Source of the DNA: Hoplostethus atlanticus
Taxonomy: Eukaryota > Chordata > Actinopteri > Trachichthyiformes > Trachichthyidae
Assembly: GCA_034670405.1 (NCBI GenBank)
Contig: JAXDDX010000010.1
Span: forward strand, 4,882,501 to 4,946,500
Direction: 5' to 3'
DNA length: 64,000 nt
Below the pieces are notes generated by a model that saw nothing but the letters and a program-made list of their open reading frames with translations, was not told the origin of the DNA and made no database searches. This document shows positions 51,927 through 63,525 of this stretch, one piece after another; within the stretch, counting starts at the first letter, position 1, and each line of letters starts with the position of its first letter. The translations under genes were made by a program, and so were the position numbers.

Positions 51927-52568
51927 GGGGTTGCCAACCTTTTATTGCAATCGGCCCCAGAATGAAGTCAGAAAATTCCCCAAAGACCCCAAAGTGGTAC
52001 ATGAAAATGTTACTGAGCTTAGCTCTTATTCCTTTACTACTTCTCTATCTCACATAATCATTCTGGAGGGTTTTTTTTCTGACTCTTGCATTCCTCACTA
52101 TTGGTTGCTTGTGATGTAGGTGATTTAGGAATTTAAGGTTATTCTACTGTTGCATTCATTGCAAGTTGCTCAGGCAAACCGCTGAGGTTGAAACACTGCT
52201 GAAAAAAACCCACAAACGGAGCGTTAACCTAGTTTATTTCCTATTTCATTGTGTCTCATTTTGTATCAAGCACCTGCTCAGTAGTCTGGATGAGCAGACA
52301 CTGCCTCCTTACATCAGCATTACACTGGTGTGAACACATTATTCTGATGTTTACTGTGCACCTATAGCTGAAAGACATCATTCCACGGGGGGGAAAGGAA
52401 ATCAAGCTGCTCATGATCTGGCAGGCGGCGTAGCTTTCTCAGTGGCTTCTGTGCAGTCCAAAAGCTTTTGGTAGCATTTCTACAGATATTCCTAGTTTTT
52501 TTTCAAGGGGCCCCATTTTAATATAAGGGGACCCCACACAGGGTCATGGCCCCAAGACTGGGAAAGAC
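51927..52568. mobile_element. Possible decayed hAT element
   Basis: The left end CAGGGGTTGCCAACCTTTT (51927 on) is hAT-like. At the right side, GGGGCCCCATTTTA and GGCCCCAAGACTGGGAAAGA resemble a decayed inverted hAT end of the CCAAGACTGGGAACCACTG type. The interior holds no transposase match, and the ends may belong to two different insertions. Confidence 0.4.
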
Positions 52569-53132
52569 TTTACGGCTGATATGTGAGACAAACGACTCAT
52601 TTGGCAAGCAGTTAGACTGGACTATAAATACTGATTGTCTATTGCTTTCATTACTTTTAAATACCCACAGTTACATTTGATGGGTTTGTATCTTAGCAAT
52701 AGTGTATTGAATCTCACCAGCAACTGAGAGACAATTAAGAGCACACTGAGAGTATGAGGTATGTATGAGGTCTGAGGGCCACCTGCTCTTTCCATCAAAG
52801 AGACTGACCAGGTGAAACCAGGTGAATTCCATTACATCCACTTCAGTCATGAAAGGAAGAGGTAAATGAAAGGGGGGGGGGACAGGTTAAATAACTTTTG
52901 CACCTTGACACAACTGAGAGACAGATGGTGCAATGTGGGTGCAACTTGGTATCAGGAAGGCGTTCTTAATTTTTTGTACACTCTGTGCTCTGTGCGTCAA
53001 GGATGAGCTGATAATTAACTGAGGAGAGAAGGTTACAGGAATAACTTGAAAACCTAAAAAAAAAACCGGTATGCTGAATTATCAGTATAAACAAATAGCA
53101 ACAGAGACATGCAGTGAGGCGTGACATTTAGC

Positions 53133-53133
<1 letters not shown>

Positions 53134-53166
<33 letters not shown>
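53134..53166 (+). repeat. (CA)16 microsatellite
   Basis: Uninterrupted CA units in unique sequence. Confidence 0.95.
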
Positions 53167-53167
<1 letters not shown>

Positions 53168-53938
53168 CAAACTCGGATTAACACTCTGAGGTGCCCCTGG
53201 GTGTCCATACCTTCGCACAAATGTACACCTCAATAAAATGTCACAGGCATGTATGAAATGTACTTTAGCTGTAAGACTTTCATAAGCCTATATGAAATAA
53301 TACTGTGGTGTACACCGTGGATTTACACAGGCCTGTATCACACTACAACAGAATAGGTCAACTAACACACATCATAAACAGAGATCTAAGCTGTAGGTAG
53401 GCATGGTAGGCTATGTCAAACACCGTATATCAGTATTAGTATCAGGGGAGTTGTGAGACATTGCACAGTGATAAGCTACATTTAAAGTCTGTGTGCAGTG
53501 TGTAGTTCAGTGCTATTTGAGCATGGGCAGTGCTGGGCCATGCATAATAAATCACACAATAAAATGACAAACCATTCCAGGCAATGGGAGATGAAATGAC
53601 AAAATACTAATAGACAAGGTGATGTGACAGTGGGAACGGTGTGAAAGGAATGCCACCATAGGCATAAGGTATTACAATTCATATTAAAAAAGCAAGTTTG
53701 CGAACGGTAGGGTCTATTTGAACTGGCCTCCATTACAGGCATCACAAACTGCACAGAACCACTTCAAATAGAAACACCTGCCACGATGAAAAACACAACA
53801 AATCCAACCACCGACCACCACAGCATCACATCACACAAACCGCATGAGATAGATAAATGGTTCTTTCTTGACTTTCTTTCTTTCTTGAAGTCCTCAAAGT
53901 CAGTCAGGCTCAGAGTCGAGCTGCTGTTCACTAGTCTC

Positions 53939-54025
53939 ATGGACCTGGACCTGGACCTGGACCTGCACCTGCACCTGCACCTGCACCTGCACCTGTACTT
54001 GCACCTGTACCTGCACCTGGCCCTG
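53939..54025 (+). repeat. Hexanucleotide minisatellite, CCTGGA to CCTGCA
   Basis: About fourteen 6-bp units run GGACCT (four units), then GCACCT (five or more), then variants GTACTT, GCACCT, GTACCT. Hexamers with an ordered change from GGA to GCA suggest sequential slippage of mutated units. The frame reads as alternating Asp-Leu and His-Leu but has no context of a gene. Confidence 0.9.
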
Positions 54026-54399
54026 GGGCGCTGTGTGACTGCCTCCTTGGGTTAGCTAACATTGCTAATGTTAGCATATTTGTAGCTCAGTCTGGTGGGA
54101 TATACTAATATAAATATAAAAACTGGTTGTATAATAAAATAAGTATAATTTATGTTGTTCATTTATATTAAGACATTTTTTTATTTTATTTTTCCATCAT
54201 ATATTATTTAGAGGTACTATGTAGTGTACATAAGGAGAGAAGGGGACTATAACTGTGTGCAGGACTGCATGTTATAGAGCTTTTTCTGTTTGTGACTCGT
54301 GCAGAGTCCCGTTGTCCCAGCACCAACCTACGGTCTATTAAAAGAGTACCCAGAACACTGTGGTCCCGGTCCTTTCTTCCAACCACTCAGCAGCATAAC

Positions 54400-54516
54400 A
54401 ACAACAACAACAACACAACGCGGTATGCATAACGGATGTGCAAGCCGTAATGATCAGACAATTAAAGAATAAGCACACCCGTTACGGACACACACACACA
54501 CACACACACACACACT
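54400..54516 (+). repeat. (CAA)n and (CA)n microsatellites
   Basis: About five CAA units near 54400-54416 and fourteen CA units at 54488-54516, separated by unique sequence. Confidence 0.88.
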
Positions 54517-56882
54517 TCATTATAATGAGCTATAACGGGAGAACAGTTATTGACCTTTGACCCATCTCTGCAGAATCTCAGAGGAGCTTACACATAGACA
54601 CATCCAGGCACACACACGACAGACAGATGTTTCCCTGAATTTCTCAAGTATAATCAATGTAACAGATATTAGGTAATGCTTTCCCACAAGTTTCAAAATG
54701 GCTCCCCCTTTTTGAACTATGTGCCTGTGTCATTGTTTGTGATCGGAACAATGCGCCGTGGCACTTTTTCCATCTATCGCATGGTACAGTTTGTAAACAC
54801 GTCATTTGTATCAGTAAGGTACAGACGGTTCCATTTTCTCATTTGAGCTCAAGAGGAAGGAAGGAGGAAGGATCCGGTGTCAACGCGAGTCAGTGATTTG
54901 TGTGAGAGCTTTTTGGTGAATGGCTATAGAAAACTAAGGCCTCCCGTCAAAGAATAATCGTCGATATGCAGACACCAAGAAGCAGAGGTTTTGACAATAT
55001 GTGTTCACCCGTAAGGAAGACAGTTGTTGAAATGTTGGGTTGATTTTTAAGATTTTTAAGTGATTGCTATAAAGTAAATGGAAGATAACTGGTTACCATC
55101 GTGGCCTCCCCTCTCCATTCCCTGTGCATGTAGGTGAATGAATACAGAAATCTTGAAAGTGGAAACTGGTGTTGGTCTAGGTGCACAATAAATGTAAACG
55201 ATAGCAGCACATTGTCTTTACTGGTTTTATTAGGCAAGCTTATTTTGTTTTGGCCTTGATCAGATGTAAGAAGAAGGTCCAAGACATGATCAAGTCAATA
55301 TAGGAATTTAGGTTTATTCTAGTGTTGCACTCTGGATGAGAGAATTAGCAGAATGTAAGGAAAACTGATGTTTAATGTGTGGGTTACATTTATGGTGGTA
55401 ACAACATTAAACCATGAACCAATGAAACCCATTCTCATAATGTTGCCATAGAAATGTGACGTGGCTTCTGGTTTGAATTGAATTTAAGGCCTTTTTCTAC
55501 TTTCAGTTTGGCCTCGTTTCACTCTACTTGGATGCACTTAAGAATTCATTAAACTTGTGTCTGTGTGGAGAAATAGCTGCAAAGGTCCTTTGTCTCATTC
55601 AAACATCCTCTAAACCTTGAACCATCCGGGGATTTAGTGCTGCTGGCTCTGTCCACATTCCCACCCAAGTCTTTCAGTCTGCTAAACACAAACACTTTTT
55701 TAATTGAAAAAGGAGGGGAGGGAAAATGAGTGGGGCCAAGAGAGTGGTTGGTTCATATCAGCCAGTTTCTGCTAGACTTTTGTCTCCTTTGTTCGTTCTG
55801 GGGAAGCGTGATTGTGTTTGGCATTTGATTTCCTCACTTCAATTCAGCGATTTCAATTCAGGGACCTGATGAAGTTGGACGGTACAGTTACAGTTTGCCC
55901 ATGTGGTCCCTTGGGATTTCCTTCCTCGCTGCCATGTTGGAACTAATGACAACTAATTTGAAATGAGCAGTGAAAAAAGGGCATTACAACAATATGTTTA
56001 CCCATTGAAATGTTTTTGAGTCAAGGGCCAGCGTGATCTCTGCTCACCATGAGTACTCAAACAGAGGCATTGTCTAAGCTGTGCTCTGTTGTTCTGTCCT
56101 TGAGTGAATTATGCTCTTAGCTTTCAATGAGATGATTGCAGCACTACATTTCATAATGCTAATTACAATACAAATTAATTTGAAAGCCTTTTTCCCACAT
56201 AGTGCCATTCAATCAGCTTGTAATTAACGTGGACACATTATGCTATAGAGAGACAATCACAGATTGCAAAATTCAAATTGGAATTTGGTCTTTTTTTTTA
56301 TGTCAGTCTGTAATTTTTGTCTGAGCAAAAGTGTTTGACCTTAGAAGTTGTTGCATTACATAAAATACATGCAGTGTGTCCTTCGTTAACAAACGCATGG
56401 GGGTGAAATCCACACCTAATTAACAAGCAAGGCAGCCCTTTGAGATTTCATTTTTTTGTTTGATGTTGTAACAAATTTAGTCTGTTTAGTGGTTGTGTAA
56501 GATGAAGGACTTGGCCGTCAGTAACAAACTCTACATAACAGGGAAGTTGTGGATTAGCCTCAATACAAAATACTGAACTGTGATTCCCTTTTGGCCTCGC
56601 TCAATGACTTCTATGAAGTGATCACCTTAACTGTAGAACATAGGAGTCATTATATACACATAATTGTTTAGGGATTGACAAACAAACACTGCTTAGAAAC
56701 AACAAACACAAATACCCATAAGCCTGGAGGAAACAGGAACAGGAAGAAACAGTAAATGAGGTCGGGGAAAAAAATAATTGATTTTAGGTAAATTCCATTA
56801 AGAGGCCTACTCCCCCCTCATGTACCTGATGAAAGTGATGATGATTCAAATTCTCCCTCCATTTGCTCCACCCCCAGGGAGG

Positions 56883-57050
56883 TCAGAGGTCAGGGTCATC
56901 CACAGAGCAGCGCCCTTGGAGCTGGTGGGTATTTAGTGTTTTGCTCAAGGACACCTCAGCAGGCTGGATGCTTGCTGACACGAGGGCTTGAACCAAGGTC
57001 TTCCGGTTGTAGGACAGTCTCTTTAAGAACTAGGCCACCTTGCTGCCCCC
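56883..57050 (-). mobile_element. tRNA-derived SINE, head and body
   Basis: On the minus strand it begins GGGGGCAGCAAGGTGGCCTA (A box), then has GGTTCAAGCC (B box, 56985-56994), then the body CTGAGGTGTCCTTGAGCAAA. The body block is shared with copies at 33.5 and 33.7 kb, so this copy shows what the head of that family looks like. The 3' end is lost in GC-rich sequence around 56.88 kb. Confidence 0.8.
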
Positions 57051-58548
57051 AAATCTGACAAAAGGCCGTCGCCTTGAAATGCTACCTATACGGGAGATTA
57101 GGAGGAAAAGCTTTTGCAAAGCTCATTAAAGCTAATTGAATATTAGCTACAATGTCACTTACTAACATTTCCTGTTAAGTAATGAGAACACAGACAAGAA
57201 AATCATCCATGGTCCACCCCCCGGGAGTGGTACGCTTATGGCTACAAGGTGTGACTGGAGTGTAAATTTGTAAATGCATGATATTTTCTATTAACTGCAA
57301 GTAGGTACATAATCAAAGCATCTTTGTTATTTTGATCGTCCTTATTTTTACTGAATAGTCTGTATTATTGTAATTGGTGTCAACAAATGGAACCTAAATT
57401 GCTTGCAGCCAAAGCAATGATTTTGGAACAAAGAAAAAAGATGAGGGGTTTTAGATTTCATTAGCGTCCATAGATCTCAGGTATAATGTAGGGAATACCT
57501 TGGCTCCACCTGCTCTGAAAGTTTACACCAACTGATCAGAAATCAAACTGAATATGGCAGATTATCTTTTTCATGACCTACAAAGGGCCATGTACAGAGG
57601 GTTTTGAGTTCAGCCCATGTCAGTAAGCATCATCCAGGGAATACACAGGATATACGGGGGCTGCTGAGAAGCTGAAGCCTCATGTAGGTTGGTTGGTTTA
57701 AAGGTGCATTAGGTGTGGTTTTAGGATTCCTACCACACTCACATTAGCCCAGTGACTATCACCCTTACATTCCTTTCAAAGAGTGGATGGATGTTTTGGC
57801 CATAATATAAATGACTGCCTGTCATTTTTTACAAAAGCTTTCAATCTCTCTCTATTCACTTCATGTCATCTGCAATAAATGTGCTGCCAAAAATGCTAGT
57901 GTGACACTGTCGTATACACACCTCCCCATTCTGGTTGGATTTTAGCATTTGAATGCGGCCGCAATATAGTCAGACAAGTCAAACCAATAGATGGATGGCT
58001 GGACAGTGAGATCAACTATGTATGTAGATGTGTAAAAGTCTTAGTTTCTACTGCATACTGGCTGAACTCAATGCTCCAAAAGAAAAAGAGGACGTGTTTG
58101 GGAAAATGCAATTTTGATCTTTTTCCAGATGTTGAAAGGGATGGTCTGGTTACTAGTTGGTCAAGAGACATCCACAATTCGTTTTAAAATACACTAAATT
58201 GCCTCCACTATGGGAAAAGCAGTGGCGGCCGGTGATTGGCTGACACTAAGTGGGGCGGGTCATGACAGACACGGAGATCATAGCAGTGGCGGCTGGCCAA
58301 TAGAGGGCGCTAGGGCGCCGCCCCACCACTCCCCACATCCTAGACTTCATTGAATAAGACTTTAAAATTACTTTTTTCTTTTTTTTTTTTTTAATGAGCG
58401 ACGTAAATATTATATAGTTAGTGAGTAGAATGTATAATCTGCAATAAAATGTAGATTAAAATTGTTCTACGTTGTCTAAAGTTACTGCTAGGTCGCGTAT
58501 TTCCGGCCTGGGGCACAAAAATCTTTGCCCATTGACTCTCGTTATAAG

Positions 58549-58643
58549 TTGTACATGCGCAGTTCGCTCCTCTCAACACAAGAGATAGCAGCTTGGTGGG
58601 GCGCAGCTTTCCTGCGCCCCACCAACGAACTGCGCATGTACAA
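58549..58643. repeat. Two-tier inverted repeat (potential cruciform) inside the inner hAT copy
   Basis: The outer arms 58549-58566 and 58626-58643 are 18-bp perfect inverted repeats (TTGTACATGCGCAGTTCG). Inside them, 58593-58606 and 58612-58625 form a 14-bp perfect stem (TTGGTGGGGCGCAG) around a 5-base loop. The arms are separated on the left by 26 unpaired bases. It lies between the 5' terminal repeat and the first recognisable transposase codons. Confidence 0.88.
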
Positions 58644-58861
58644 ACAGCATTTATCTGAATGCTGCTGATTTACACACCACCAACCACTGGTTGGCAGCAG
58701 AGAGCGAGGGGCTCGTGGTACATCTGACATAAAATGCGCCAGAATGAGACAATATACTCGGTCGTTTTCAAGGAGCTGGTTTAGTAGGAAGGCTTGGCTA
58801 ACTGTATGTAGTGACACGAATGCTTTATTTTGCTTTCCCTGCACCCTTTTTCAAACGACAG

Positions 58862-59186
58862 GTCTCAGACCCAGCATGGATTCAGACAGGTTTGAATGAT
58901 TTAAACCACATATCAGAAAAATCAAAAGCAAATGTTTGGGAAAGTAAACATAGCTGCTCAGCTTGATGAAGGCTACAGGACAGGGATCTGTAAGCATAAT
59001 GAAGAGGTTGACAAAAACAGGCACATCCTGTCTAAAATAATAAACTGTGTCAAGTTCTGTGGTGCCATAGAGTCATTGAGAAATGTGCATCTCTCAAGGA
59101 GAGAAGGGCAACATTTATGTACAAAAAGTTTAAGCCACAAGGTGGCAAAGTCATATATCTTTGAGCCAGTTCACTCAGCGTTTTGA
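58862..59186 (+). pseudogene. Broken hAT transposase fragment, ZMYM1/TTF-type zinc-finger family
   Basis: After an acceptor-like CAAACGACAG, one frame (from 58862) reads VSDPAWIQTGLNDLNHISEK. A shift of frame near 58930 then continues as QLDEGYRTG, KHNEEVDKNRHILSKIINCV and KFCGAIESLR. Both pieces match the conserved N-terminal half of ZMYM1-like (TTF zinc finger with hAT dimerisation domain) transposases, as I recall the family. The sequence diverges after residue 45 or so of the second frame and the catalytic and dimerisation parts are deleted, so the fragment is non-functional. Confidence 0.8.
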
Positions 59187-60017
59187 TGGCACTGGGTATT
59201 TCAAATGTAATACCATATGAATTAATTTTTTTCTTAAATGTTATTTTCTATTAGGTCTTACTGTGTTCATAATTTTCTGCCAGTGTCTCAGGGTTTTGTG
59301 TTGTCAGATTTCTGTTGCACTTATCGAGGCACTTATCGGTTACTTTAGTCTTTCACCATTACATATTGTAGTATAAAAGATAATTATTATAAAGAATTTG
59401 TACTAATTGAAGTACCTTAACTTACCTTAAGCACGTTTCATTACAACAAATGTTCATTCAGCTCAGCAAATACAAATAAAGGCCTTTTCATTTATTTAAA
59501 TACACGATACCTTAGTACATGTTTGTTTGATTTTTGGTATAGCCCCCCCTGGAGAAAAATGCACCAGCCGCCACTGGATCATAGAGTAACATTGTAGCTG
59601 ACTCAGGGCAACAGGGCTTTGGTCTTTTAACTGCTACAGTTGTAGTGCTATTTTTTTTAGTGCCGGAGCGCAGTCAATCAAATACGACTCATCACGTCTC
59701 TGTGCTCTCTTGTGCCATCTACTGACCATGACTACAATGTTCGTTTGAATGGGGTTAAATGAGAATGGCCAGGGCGTTCTGCCCAGCGCCCCAAATGCTA
59801 TCATAGACCTCAAGCTAAAGTGCAGTCCTTCCAACAACCGCTAGGTGACAATGCATGTCAATGTAGTGTGTGAGGGACGTACGACTCGGCGCCCCAGAGC
59901 AACAGAGACGGTTCACAATGAAGTCCGCAAACCAACCAAAGCCAATTATTCAACATACATGTATTGACTAGAACACATTTATATGAATTATAAATACAAT
60001 CTATGAAATGTGTTAAG

Positions 60018-60072
60018 ATAAAAAAAAAATATATATATATTTATATTTATTTTTATTTTTTATTTTTTTCCC
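60018..60072 (+). repeat. A/T low-complexity tract inside the outer hAT copy
   Basis: An A9 run, AT repeats and then T-rich sequence just inside the right terminal repeat. Confidence 0.85.
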
Positions 60073-60532
60073 ATCCAATCAAGTGGGGCGCCGCCCCTAG
60101 CGTCCCTATGGACGAGCCGCCACTGGAAGGGCCAATTGGTCCTCACACTACCCAACACAGGTTCATTTTACAAAACTGAAGAGAGCATTACTCATTCACT
60201 TTGCCTACCCAGATTTGCTCAGCCAGTGTGGAAATTGTACTGCCACCTCTAGTTCCCAAATTCAAAAGCCTGGTGGGATTTTTTTTGGGTCCATGCCCGC
60301 AGCTATATATCAGAGCAGCCTCGTGACCTGTTCTGATGCTGACCCACAGGCAGAGAAACAGCTCTATGCCCATTGCACAATGTGAAAGGTGTATGTTGAC
60401 AGCGTAAGTCAATATCACTCAATGAGCACTCAACATCACACAAGCTCAAGTCCACAGGGAGTCAGAGCTTACCAAGTCCTGTGTAGCCTAGTAGCCTATA
60501 TATGTTCTGCCATCAAATGTTTCAATAAACAC

Positions 60533-60566
60533 TGAGAGAGAGAGAGAGAGGGGGGAGGGGGTGGGT
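60533..60566 (+). repeat. (GA)n followed by G-rich run
   Basis: Nine GA units then GGGGGGAGGGGGTGGG. Confidence 0.88.
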
Positions 60567-63174
60567 AAGGAAGCAACACACTAGTTGGGCCCTCATCCTG
60601 TGCTCATAGACCGGACAGACCAATAGACATTTTTATATTTTTAGACTCCAACTGTGAGAAGGAAAATGATTGTAGAGCAGATACATCAAGAGGAGGAAGC
60701 AGTGAGGTGTGCTAGGGCAATGGATGAATTGGGAACGTGTAGAGAGGAGGAAACTTGGCTGGAGGGAGCTGTGGAGTATGGACGGACTGGAATATGTGTG
60801 TATGCAATAAAAACAATACAATTTTAATTTTTTTAATACATCCTCAGCTAACTTAAAGTTGGGACCACTTGGTTTGCTACTGCGCAAATAAATAAAATAG
60901 CAGATCCATCAGAAATCTAGACGCATTCACACCCCCACCTAGCCTTTAAATCTACTTAAATTATATTTTATGTCCACAGAACATTGCAGAAACGTAAATG
61001 TATTTTTTTAATGTCTGCAGAATATTGCAATTTTACAATCGCAGAATTTAAAAATCTTAGTGCAGACCTCGGGATTTTTTACTGCAGAACCCTGGGGGCC
61101 TGTTCATTTAGCTCCAAATAATCCCAAATGGGACTCTGGTGTTTCTCAAGTATTTTCAAGGTGTTCAAACACCAATGGTGTTGACAACGCTGGCACATCC
61201 TCATAGGGACCTAACAAGTCGGTCTACAGCATAGAGCCATCTGGTGACATAGTTAGCTTAGCAAGTAGCCAAAGATTCTCCACCCAAAGTTCATTCTCTT
61301 TTCACCTGCGCAAAAACCAAAACACAAAAAAAAAATAATAAATGCACATGTATTTCTTAGTAATAATTTTGACTTTTTTAATGTTTTTAACACCAGGTTT
61401 TCCACTTACAATAATAACCTTGGTGGCAACAGGACCACACATGCAGTGTACGACATAAAACAGAGAGTACACTATAGATATCACCCTACATATACATTCA
61501 ACTTTCTATCACTATGTGCAAATAAACCAACATTTACTCAGACAGCATATGAAGCGTGGCTGCACAGCATTAATGCAGATTAGCGTGACCGATGCGAGAC
61601 ATGCAGCAAAATCAATACACCTGTCAGCATCAACGAGGAGGAAAGCTCACTTTAACTATGAAAACATGGTAAATAAACCGTTTACAAGAAAAGGTAAAAA
61701 CGTGCTGTTAATAGTCCTTGTCTCATCCAATCCTGCTTACTGCAATTATTGATTGAATGTTCCTGCTATAATAATAATAATAATGATAACAATAATAAAA
61801 GCACTTTTCTTACACAAGTGCAAAGTGCTTGACAAGTTAAAAGAAAATAATATACGAGCAATAAATGTGACTTTCGTGCAATTTATCCATGGTTGAATCT
61901 CAAGGTATGAAGGTTTGTGTAAACAAAGATTGTATAAGTAGTAAGTAATCACGTGGTAATCGAGGTATGTTGTCACTATCACTTTTCTGTGTACAATAGT
62001 AAAATAATAACAATAAAGTAATAATAGTAAAATACTGACCTAGATTTTGTGGAATAACAACCTTTAAGTCATTTTCAGGACAGGCATTCTTTAAGAATCC
62101 TGAATCCAGATGAAAACACACAAGTGTCAAATATTTAATATCTAGAACCTCAGTTACATTCCCTAGCTGATACAAATACAATGACATACAAAAAGAAATG
62201 CAAAGCCTATACGTTTCTATCTGTATAAAGAACTAACTTTGTGTATGTCATTGTATTTGTGTCAGCCAGGGAAGACAAACTATACATACATTTTCCCTAC
62301 ATAATAACATAATAATAATAATATCCGGTAATGTCTGACACAGCATCTTCATTGTTGAGTGGTATTAAATTCTGCATAATTGCAACAGTACATCTGCCAG
62401 ACAGAATTTACTTATTATTACAGCTTTACATGGAACAAGACAGTGGCCTTATTCACTACTTTTTATATTCTGCAGAGATTTAACTAAGAAGCTTACTGAG
62501 TCAGGACCAAGTGGACCCTTTTCCCACAGGCACACACATATTAGATAGGACAGGAGTAAGAAAATATGAATTATGTGCACTTTAAAATAAATATATAAAT
62601 ACACAATTTCCTCTATGCTCCTCAGTTTGGCCTAGACATATAGAAATGCAAAAAAGAAAAACGTGAAACCACCATATAACCTACATGAATCACATTTACT
62701 CGTATATGTTCATAAACATTCCTGGCAGCTGGGGAAATTCAATGAGGATTGGATAAATTTGGTAACATATATTTCACAATTTACATCCAATCTTATTCAA
62801 ATGAACAGGAGACGTTAAGCCCTGGGTTCAGGGATGGCACTTAGGGAAGGGGGACCTCGGCATTAAAAGAAATCGCTGGACTGCAGCCAATCTCATTGCC
62901 AGATGCATTCACATTCCCATTACTCTGAGTGGAGGCGCGACACTGTTCCTCCTTCCTGGCAGAATTTGAATAGGATCAGAGTATTCCCTGTGATTGGTTT
63001 GGCAGTTAGGGCACCAGGTAGTAAAAACCTGCTCGTTGTCTCTGAAACGACTGGGGTGGTGAATGTAGAAAGGCTGCACAGCATATTTATGAGAAAGAAA
63101 AAAGCCGTTTTCTCCTGCCAACTGCGGAACACATGGGTCCAAATCCGTGCAAATAGAGAACAAGTAATGTAGGA
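60567..63174. other. A+T-rich non-coding stretch
   Basis: Many AATAAT words. The sequence ATGTCATTGTATTTGTGTCAG (62236-62256) is a near inverted match of CTGATACAAATACAATGACA (62166-62185), making a loose 20-bp inverted repeat around a 50-bp loop. No coding signature. Confidence 0.5.
61768..61799 (+). repeat. (ATA)n microsatellite
   Basis: ATA/ATG/ACA trinucleotides, interrupted. Similar AATAAT words recur at 62000-62030 and 62305-62322. Confidence 0.88.
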
Positions 63175-63209
63175 AGAGCGAGAGAGGGAGAGAGACGGAG
63201 AGAGAGAGG
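63175..63209 (+). repeat. (GA)n tract, interrupted
   Basis: GA repeat with CG and GG interruptions. Confidence 0.85.
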
Positions 63210-63439
63210 TTCAACATGCTTCGCTCAAACCCATAACAGCTATAGAATGTCCTCTCAGTCAGAGTGGGATGGCAAAACAGTTTATGTTCATGTTAACGGT
63301 TTTGTGCCCATGACTGAGCAATTTCACGTTCAGTTTTGTTCAATCTTGTTCAATCATCAACTCTGCTACTCTTGTTTTATCCTGAAATATATAAGTGTAT
63401 ACAATCATTTTGCAGTGCTACAACATTTGCTTTTTTGAC

Positions 63440-63525
63440 CAAAACTGGCTGATACAAGAATCAAAGCTTTGACCTTTTGGTTATGGGACAGTCTTTCTAA
63501 CCGCTAATGCGCCCTGTCACCTGTA
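63440..63525 (-). mobile_element. tRNA-derived SINE head
   Basis: Read on the minus strand, GCGCATTAGCGGTTAGAAAG (A box), then GACTGTCCCATAACC, then AGGTCAAAGCTTTGATTCTT (degenerate B box). The order and the GACTGTCC..AACC spacer match the head of the copy at 56.9 kb, so the two belong to one family. The body beyond the head is not recognisable. Confidence 0.7.

Larger units (their letters stand above)
52569..56882. other. Non-coding stretch with microsatellites
   Basis: Contains the CA, hexamer and CAA repeats listed. From 54.6 to 56.8 kb the sequence is unique, A+T-rich and shows no coding potential. Confidence 0.5.
58284..59576 (+). mobile_element. ZMYM-type hAT element (inner copy, plus orientation)
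   Basis: The element starts CAGTGGCGGCTGGCC and ends in the inverted form CACCAGCCGCCACTG. It is bracketed by perfect 8-bp duplications GATCATAG at 58276-58283 and 59577-59584. The 1293-bp body contains a strong hairpin near its 5' side and a broken transposase fragment. Its insertion into a relative of its own family makes it the younger of the two. Confidence 0.92.
58220..60125 (-). mobile_element. ZMYM-type hAT element (outer copy, antisense), split by a nested copy
   Basis: The left end CAGTGGCGGCCGGTG at 58220 resembles the right end of the inner copy. The right end, read inward from 60125, is CAGTGGCGGCTCGTCCATAG followed by a CTAGGGGCGGCGCCCCAC block matching the inner copy's left end. 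The outer element therefore lies in the opposite orientation to the inner one. Its own body is only 58220-58283 plus 59585-60125, with no transposase core seen. The 8-bp flanks GGGAAAAG and GAAGGGCC do not match, so the target duplication is decayed or the boundary is off. Confidence 0.7.

Noticed and set aside
53786-54055. Open frame with Asp-Leu and His-Leu repeats
   Set aside because: Generated by the hexamer minisatellite. No flanking coding evidence.
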